Positions 6,264-10,428 of a stretch of 10,428 nt of DNA are shown piece by piece (position 1 is the stretch's first letter; the number at the start of each line of letters is the position of its first letter). The stretch is taken from assembly GCA_009774255.1 (NCBI GenBank), contig VSNK01000205.1:1-10428 (forward strand), written 5' to 3'. The position numbers and the translations under genes were made by a program. Source of the DNA: Faecalicatena sp. (GTDB taxonomy: Bacteria > Bacillota > Clostridia > Lachnospirales > Lachnospiraceae). The notes beneath the pieces were generated by a model, which was given only the letters and a program-made list of their open reading frames with translations, made no database searches and was not told the origin of the DNA.

Positions 6264-6937
6264 CACGCCCGCAAGGAGCTTCGGCCATCTTTAAAATATA
6301 TCGCTCCGGACTGCGGGGAAAGGAGCTGTCCGATCCAATACTCCGCAAACGCCTTTACCCTGTCCTTTCTCTCCGATTTTTCCAGCACGCACAGATACGC
6401 CGGGGAATACCGGACATACCCGCCTTCCTCCCAGGCGTTCGCCCCGGAAAGCAGCAGCCTGTCCTTCCCTGTAACATACTCCTGATAATCCGGATAATCG
6501 TCTCCCAGCACGTCTTCCCAGTCCGCAAATATATTCTGCCCCCGGAATCTTTCCCAGGTCTTTTCATCCAGAATGACCGCGTCATTGTCTTCCGCAACGG
6601 AGAGCTTCATCGCCATATTCATCATAGAGTCGTCCTCCTCCCGGGATACGGCCGACAGGTCAAGGGAAACTTCTTCCTTTCGGCTCCCCGTCCCCAGCCG
6701 TTCCAGCAGCGCCGCTTCCAGCTTATCAAACCGCTCCGCAGCCTGCCTGTCCGCGTCCACGATCACTACGGACAGCAGCGTTTCCTTCCGCAGATTCCCC
6801 ACGGCAGTCCAAAGAGTGCCGCAGATCAGGATCAGCACCGCCAGCACATAAAGAACCGGCCTGTAATACATCCACAGATATTCCAGCCGCTTTTTGCCCT
6901 TCAAAGACTTTATTTTCTCCCATTCCTGCCTGTTCAT
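6263..6937 (-). CDS. Single-pass membrane-anchored protein of unknown function
   Basis: Not a family I can name. From the chosen ATG the product has 224 residues. A basic, amphipathic N-terminus (EWEKIKSLKGKKRLEYLWMYYRP) leads into one hydrophobic helix (PVLYVLAVLILICGTLWTAVG, about 27-47), then an extracytoplasmic domain. That domain contains DAVILDEKTWERF and a YVRYSPAYLCVLEKSERKDRVKAFAEYWIGQLL stretch, somewhat like a lobe of an extracellular solute-binding protein; this likeness is an impression only. The ATG at 6937 is preferred over the ATG at 6952 because GGAAGGA lies 6 bases before it. It follows the YesL gene after about 100 bases and precedes the operon terminator. Its place with a sugar permease, a glycosidase and YesL suggests a role linked to transport or sensing at the membrane. 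Confidence 0.8.
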   Translation of the reverse strand: MNRQEWEKIKSLKGKKRLEYLWMYYRPVLYVLAVLILICGTLWTAVGNLRKETLLSVVIVDADRQAAERFDKLEAALLERLGTGSRKEEVSLDLSAVSREEDDSMMNMAMKLSVAEDNDAVILDEKTWERFRGQNIFADWEDVLGDDYPDYQEYVTGKDRLLLSGANAWEEGGYVRYSPAYLCVLEKSERKDRVKAFAEYWIGQLLSPQSGAIYFKDGRSSLRA

Positions 6938-6943
6938 GCCGCT

Positions 6944-6950
6944 TCCTTCC
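6944..6950 (-). promoter_or_regulatory. Ribosome binding site choosing the ATG at 6937
   Basis: GGAAGGA on the minus strand ends 6 bases before the ATG at 6937. The earlier in-frame ATG at 6952 has AGGA directly abutting it, too close to work well. Confidence 0.6.
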
Positions 6951-7039
6951 ATTCCTGCCGGAACAGCAGTCCTCCGTCCATCTGCTTCACAGACAATCCG
7001 CCTCAGCTCCTGTCTCAGATTTTTTGGAGTTTGACCTTC

Positions 7040-7669
7040 TCATTTTTCTGCTGTCCCCGACACTTTATCAAAAATCCTCCGAAACAAATGCGCATTCACA
7101 TAACCCGCCAGCGCAAACCCGACCGCCACATCCAGATAAGCCGCAGCCACCAGATTTCCCGCCCCAAGGATCAGCAGCGGGCAGGCGTTGACCCCGAGGA
7201 TCAGTATCGTATAAGGGAGATATGCAGCCGCCATAAGGAGCGCATTTTTCACGGCCTTCTTCGTACTGTTCTCAAAAAATGCCAGTATCGGAAATACATA
7301 ACTCATCCCTGCCGCCAGCAGAAACGCAATGAGCAGAAATGCCATGAAAAGGAGCTTAGAGCCGTGAAATGTCACATGTCCGATATAGTAAAAGTCAAAA
7401 TGGAGGAGTACCGCCGCGGCTGCCATGCCGCACCAGATTACGGTGGACTGTTTGAAATTTGCCCGAAAGGCCCTGACAAAGCCTGAAAAAATATAGGACT
7501 CCTCATTCCTTGCCATTTTCAGCAGCACCGTGTACAACGCCGTCGTGGATGCCCCGAGCGTCACCACCGGCAGGCTGAACAAGATCCACAGCAGGTTCAG
7601 CAACACCAGGTCCGCCGTCCTGCTCAGAAAACCAAACACCTTTCCATCCATTGCAAATAATTGTCCCAT
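7040..7669 (-). CDS. YesL family protein (DUF624)
   Basis: A polytopic membrane protein of 209 residues, of the family named after Bacillus subtilis YesL, which sits in a rhamnogalacturonan-use operon. The N-terminal MGQLFAMDGKVFGFLSRTADLVLLNLLWILFSLPVVTLGASTTALYTVL is a textbook match. The rest shows further hydrophobic segments (about 79-96, 105-128, 142-170) and ends with a family-like AHLFRRIFDKV. The biochemical role is not known; genes of this family regularly accompany CUT1 sugar ABC transporters and glycosidases in Firmicutes, as here. The start is taken at the ATG at 7669, which has AGAGG 8 bases before it, rather than the GTG at 7687. About 100 bases separate it from the preceding glycosidase gene, with no clear promoter or terminator seen in the gap. 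Confidence 0.9.
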   Translation of the reverse strand: MGQLFAMDGKVFGFLSRTADLVLLNLLWILFSLPVVTLGASTTALYTVLLKMARNEESYIFSGFVRAFRANFKQSTVIWCGMAAAAVLLHFDFYYIGHVTFHGSKLLFMAFLLIAFLLAAGMSYVFPILAFFENSTKKAVKNALLMAAAYLPYTILILGVNACPLLILGAGNLVAAAYLDVAVGFALAGYVNAHLFRRIFDKVSGTAEK

Positions 7670-7677
7670 AGCCTTCA

Positions 7678-7682
7678 CCTCT
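7678..7682 (-). promoter_or_regulatory. Ribosome binding site of the YesL gene
   Basis: AGAGG, within AGAGAGGTG on the minus strand, ends 8 bases before the ATG at 7669. It lies inside the longer frame starting at GTG 7687, which supports the shorter protein beginning MGQLF. Confidence 0.6.
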
Positions 7683-7771
7683 CTCACTTTCCTGTAGTTC
7701 CTAAATCCAATACATCATTGCATGAATAACCATGGATTTTCCTCTGTCCACCCATTGTTTCGTTCTTCCCC

Positions 7772-9856
7772 TTACTCCTCAAACCGTTCCTTCATCAGCG
7801 CGAACAGTTCCCCGTCCTTCAGATGATTTTCCATATTCATGACCAGCATCACCCGCCGGTCCTCCTCCGAATATAAAAATTCCCGCTGCCATTTGTAATA
7901 ATGAGGTCCGTCTCCCAGATTGCGCACATAGCTCATCAGGCCTTCCAGCACCCACGCTGTCTGCTTCATATCAGCCAGACATTCATTAGCGTAAAAGCCG
8001 TTCCATTTTCCGTGCTCCCGGTCCCGCATGGACTGGTCGGCCCGCAGGTAATGCTCCCTCGCCTTCCCGGCATAGTAAAATCCTTTCTGATAATCCGTTT
8101 CCAGCGCCGCCAGAAGACTTTGACACACATACCACGCCCCGGTGAAACAGTGGAAATGAATCCGTACCTGCAGCATCAGGGAATCCCGAAACAATTCCCG
8201 GGCATGGTATTTCACGATTTCCGCGTCAATCCGCCCGCACTCCAGCAGATATTCTTCATAGTTCTTTTCCGCGTTGGCGCACAGCTTTTCATACCACAGA
8301 ACCTGCTCCTTCAGGGAACCGGCCTTTGTGGCCCAGAGCAGCTCCTCCGCGCGGCTCTCCCGATCCCGCATATACTGGGAGATCAGGATTCTCGCCACAT
8401 GGTTGGAAAATTGTTCTCCCGCGTGGTCGTCCTCATGCTCACCATAGGGCTGGGCATATTCCGGATATTTTGCAAATACCCCGGCAATCCGTTCCGCATC
8501 GGCTTTCCCATAATAGTTCCTCATATAGTCCGCCCGGTGTTCTGCCACGTCCGCATCCCCGTTCTCCCAGAGCCGCGCGATCAGATCCAGGAAATACACA
8601 TGGGGCTTGATGTTGGAGCAGTTGATGAGCCAGTAGTCATTCATCCCCCGCCTCAGCACCTCTCTCAGCTCTTCCCTTACAAACTCCGGGGAATTGGAGA
8701 GCATGGTCATATGGTTTGCCGCCTGCAGGTCATAAAAGGACACATGGTAATAAATGCCGTGAGTCCCCGGACAGCCCTCCGGGGGCAGCGCGCAGATCCT
8801 GGGATTATGGTTGTCCTGCCGCCTGGTCACCATTTTGCCGAATCCATTGTCCGCCCAGATCTTGATCACATCCTCCGGGATCTCCAGACAGCCGTCCCGG
8901 TACAGCTCCATGGTCTCCCCGTACAGGTTGGTGAAGCATACCGCGTCAGGCAGCTTTTCCCGAACCATTTCATACTGCAAACGGAGCAGATGGCTCATCA
9001 GCTTTCCCCTGGATTCCTGGGTCTGGTAGCGGGGATCATTTTCCCAGAAGGGGTAATCCCCCTGTCCCCGGAAGCCGATGTTCCACACCACCGGGATTTC
9101 TTTTTGCTCCTCCACTGCGCCCCGCCAGAGACTGTGATACTTCTCCTTCTGCTCCTCATAGGAAGGATTCAGGTTCGGATAGGCTCGGGCGAACATCTCG
9201 GCTCCAAGGGGCTCCGCGTGGTGATGGGTGATATACAGCCCCATGGATGCCGCCAGATTCCGGTAGCGTATGGAATTGCGGTCCGTCCCCGGGATCACCA
9301 GGTTGCCTCCGCAGCGCAGCAGCGCCTCGAAAGCCATTTCCCAAGGCTCCTCCGGGCGGCTGTTTACGCTCCATGTGTGGAGCAGAACCTCATCATTGAT
9401 AAACCATCCCCGGAAGCGTACGGCGGCCTTTTTCGACCTGCGCACCCAATGTTCCGGGATTCCGTACCCCACCTTCCGCGGGATGGCCTGATCATTCCAG
9501 AACCAGAACTCCTGAATCCCCAGAATTTCCCTGCTCACCGTGTAAATGCCGTAGACAAACCCCAGCGCGTCGCCTGCACGGATCTCCAGCCGTCCGCCTG
9601 CGCATTCCAGTACATATCCCTCCGGCTCCGTTTCCTCGTCGGTTAACCGGATTTCCGGCGGCGCATCCGCAGATTCCGGAGCATACTCTTCCGGCCCTGT
9701 CCCGCTTCCGCCCCGGCGTGTCTTTGCACCCTCCGGGCAGGGTTCCAGGCAGGATTTTCTCAGGTCTCTCCGCAGATTTTCCACTGCCCGCCTGACTGCA
9801 CTCGAATCCGCATATTTGGTTTCCATCGTAATTTTCGTATTATAATTTAAGAACAT
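7772..9856 (-). CDS. GH115-like alpha-glucuronidase, cytoplasmic
   Basis: A 694-residue protein resembling glycoside hydrolase family 115, enzymes that remove (4-O-methyl)-D-glucuronic acid from xylan and xylo-oligosaccharides. Family-like stretches occur in order: GGRLEIRAGDALGFVYGIYTVSREILGI (87-114), RFRGWFINDE (147-156), HHHAEPLG (211-218), WNIGFRGQGDYPFW (258-271), IWADNGFG (333-340), GTHGIYYHVSFYD (364-376) and WLINCSNIKPHVYFLD (409-424). There is no signal peptide, so it should act inside the cell on imported oligosaccharides. It lacks the long C-terminal extension of many GH115 proteins. Residues about 37-77 are a Pro/Glu/Gly-rich, low-complexity insert. The ATG at 9856 follows a moderate GGTGGTAAGG region and lies 34 bases after the ABC permease gene, so the two are cotranscribed. 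The family call comes from motif memory; the exact substrate is inferred. Confidence 0.82.
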   Translation of the reverse strand: MFLNYNTKITMETKYADSSAVRRAVENLRRDLRKSCLEPCPEGAKTRRGGSGTGPEEYAPESADAPPEIRLTDEETEPEGYVLECAGGRLEIRAGDALGFVYGIYTVSREILGIQEFWFWNDQAIPRKVGYGIPEHWVRRSKKAAVRFRGWFINDEVLLHTWSVNSRPEEPWEMAFEALLRCGGNLVIPGTDRNSIRYRNLAASMGLYITHHHAEPLGAEMFARAYPNLNPSYEEQKEKYHSLWRGAVEEQKEIPVVWNIGFRGQGDYPFWENDPRYQTQESRGKLMSHLLRLQYEMVREKLPDAVCFTNLYGETMELYRDGCLEIPEDVIKIWADNGFGKMVTRRQDNHNPRICALPPEGCPGTHGIYYHVSFYDLQAANHMTMLSNSPEFVREELREVLRRGMNDYWLINCSNIKPHVYFLDLIARLWENGDADVAEHRADYMRNYYGKADAERIAGVFAKYPEYAQPYGEHEDDHAGEQFSNHVARILISQYMRDRESRAEELLWATKAGSLKEQVLWYEKLCANAEKNYEEYLLECGRIDAEIVKYHARELFRDSLMLQVRIHFHCFTGAWYVCQSLLAALETDYQKGFYYAGKAREHYLRADQSMRDREHGKWNGFYANECLADMKQTAWVLEGLMSYVRNLGDGPHYYKWQREFLYSEEDRRVMLVMNMENHLKDGELFALMKERFEE

Positions 9857-9890
9857 CCTGCCTTACCACCCATCTAAATTTGAAAAGTAT

Positions 9891-10427
9891 TTACCCTTTG
9901 ATCCCGTCCATCGCGATCCCGTCTACCAGATATCTCTGGAATATGATAAAGAATACAATGACCGGAAGCAATGAGATCACCGACATTGCGAACAGCCCGC
10001 CGTAGTTATTGTAGGAGTTCGGATCCAGATACATATTCAATGCCAGCGAGATCGTAAATTTATTCGTACTGCTCATAAAGATCAGCGGCTGGAAGAAATC
10101 CTGCCAGATCCAGTAAAACGCGAAGATGGATGCCGTCACAAGGGACGGCTTTACCACCGGGACCAGCACCCGGAACAGGATCGCCAGCTTTCCGCATCCG
10201 TCGATCTCCGCCGCCTCGTCCAGCTCGATGGGAATCCCCCGGAAGAACTGGACCATCAGGAAGATGAAAAATGCGCCTCCGAAAAACCAGGGCAGGATCA
10301 ACGCCGCCCGCGTATCGATCAGGCCCAGCCGTTTCAGAATGATGTACTGGGGCACTACCATGACCTGGGGCGGGATCATCATGGTCAGCTGGCCGCCGCC
10401 GACCCAAAAATTGGAGCCCTTGCATTT
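9891..10427 (-). CDS. Carbohydrate ABC transporter permease, CUT1 / MalG type (5' partial)
   Basis: The inner-membrane permease that, with a partner permease, a solute-binding protein and an ATPase, imports oligosaccharides. The frame is open to the right edge of the window, so the N-terminus is missing; the ATG at 10382 is internal because FWVGGGQLTMMIPPQVMVVPQYIILKRLGLIDT reads on through it as in MalG relatives. The ATPase-docking EAA loop is clear: ELDEAAEIDGCGKLAILFRVLVPVVKPSL. Later segments FAFYWIWQDFFQPLIFM and ISLLPVIVFFIIFQRYLVDGIAMDGIKG are the usual C-terminal helices and tail. About 178 residues of a family length near 280 are present. It heads the visible part of the operon; the following GH115-like gene suggests glucuronate-bearing oligosaccharides as cargo, which is an inference. 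Confidence 0.95.
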   Translation of the reverse strand, partial: KCKGSNFWVGGGQLTMMIPPQVMVVPQYIILKRLGLIDTRAALILPWFFGGAFFIFLMVQFFRGIPIELDEAAEIDGCGKLAILFRVLVPVVKPSLVTASIFAFYWIWQDFFQPLIFMSSTNKFTISLALNMYLDPNSYNNYGGLFAMSVISLLPVIVFFIIFQRYLVDGIAMDGIKG

Positions 10428-10428
10428 G

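Noticed and set aside
7670..7771. Possible internal promoter or hairpin before the YesL gene
   Set aside because: There is only a weak 6-bp ATCC-type inverted repeat and no convincing -35/-10 pair; read-through from the GH115-like gene is the simpler reading.
7901..9646. Long plus-strand open frame (581 codons) opposite the GH115-like gene
   Set aside because: The translation shows no recognisable domain, is rich in His/Pro/Arg as expected of an antisense shadow of a GC-rich gene, and the minus strand carries clear family motifs throughout.
1..10428. CRISPR array, tRNA, rRNA or riboswitch
   Set aside because: No regularly spaced repeats, no tRNA-like fold and no known riboswitch core could be seen on either strand.

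Overview
The window looks like a gut Firmicute of class Clostridia, most likely Lachnospiraceae. This is inferred from strong AAGGAGG-type ribosome binding sites, a moderately GC-rich sugar-catabolism gene style, a YesL protein beside a CUT1 sugar ABC transporter, and a DUF1703-type AAA-ATPase/nuclease of the kind common in that family. No rRNA, tRNA, CRISPR array or transposase gene is visible.

Left part (1-3740, + strand): a uronate catabolic operon. It holds the C-terminal two thirds of a TRAP transporter large permease (DctM type), then mannonate dehydratase (uxuA), then a fructuronate reductase / mannitol-dehydrogenase family protein (uxuB). A compact multi-hairpin palindromic element (830-985) sits between dctM and uxuA, starting directly after the dctM stop codon.

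Middle part (3740-6226): an accessory island. A 158-bp near-perfect palindrome begins inside the uxuB stop codon and is flanked by a TTA direct repeat. After a short intergenic stretch with a second hairpin comes a minus-strand AAA-ATPase-like protein with a C-terminal PD-(D/E)XK nuclease domain. It has its own extended -10 promoter and probably starts at TTG rather than the upstream ATG. Next to it is a remnant holding only the C-terminal nuclease part of a related ATPase.

Right part (6233-10428, - strand): a second carbohydrate operon, read from right to left. It runs from a CUT1 ABC transporter permease (partial at the window edge), through a GH115-like alpha-glucuronidase without a signal peptide and a YesL/DUF624 membrane protein, to a single-pass membrane protein of unknown function. 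It ends at a strong bidirectional-looking intrinsic terminator at 6233-6263.

The two outer operons fit one theme. The ABC system would import uronic-acid-decorated oligosaccharides (xylan-type), the GH115 enzyme would release (4-O-methyl)glucuronate in the cytoplasm, and UxuB and UxuA would carry fructuronate via mannonate to 2-keto-3-deoxygluconate. The TRAP transporter would bring in free uronate. Uronate isomerase and the KDG kinase/aldolase are not in the window. The palindromic elements and the ATPase/nuclease genes look like later insertions between the two operons.
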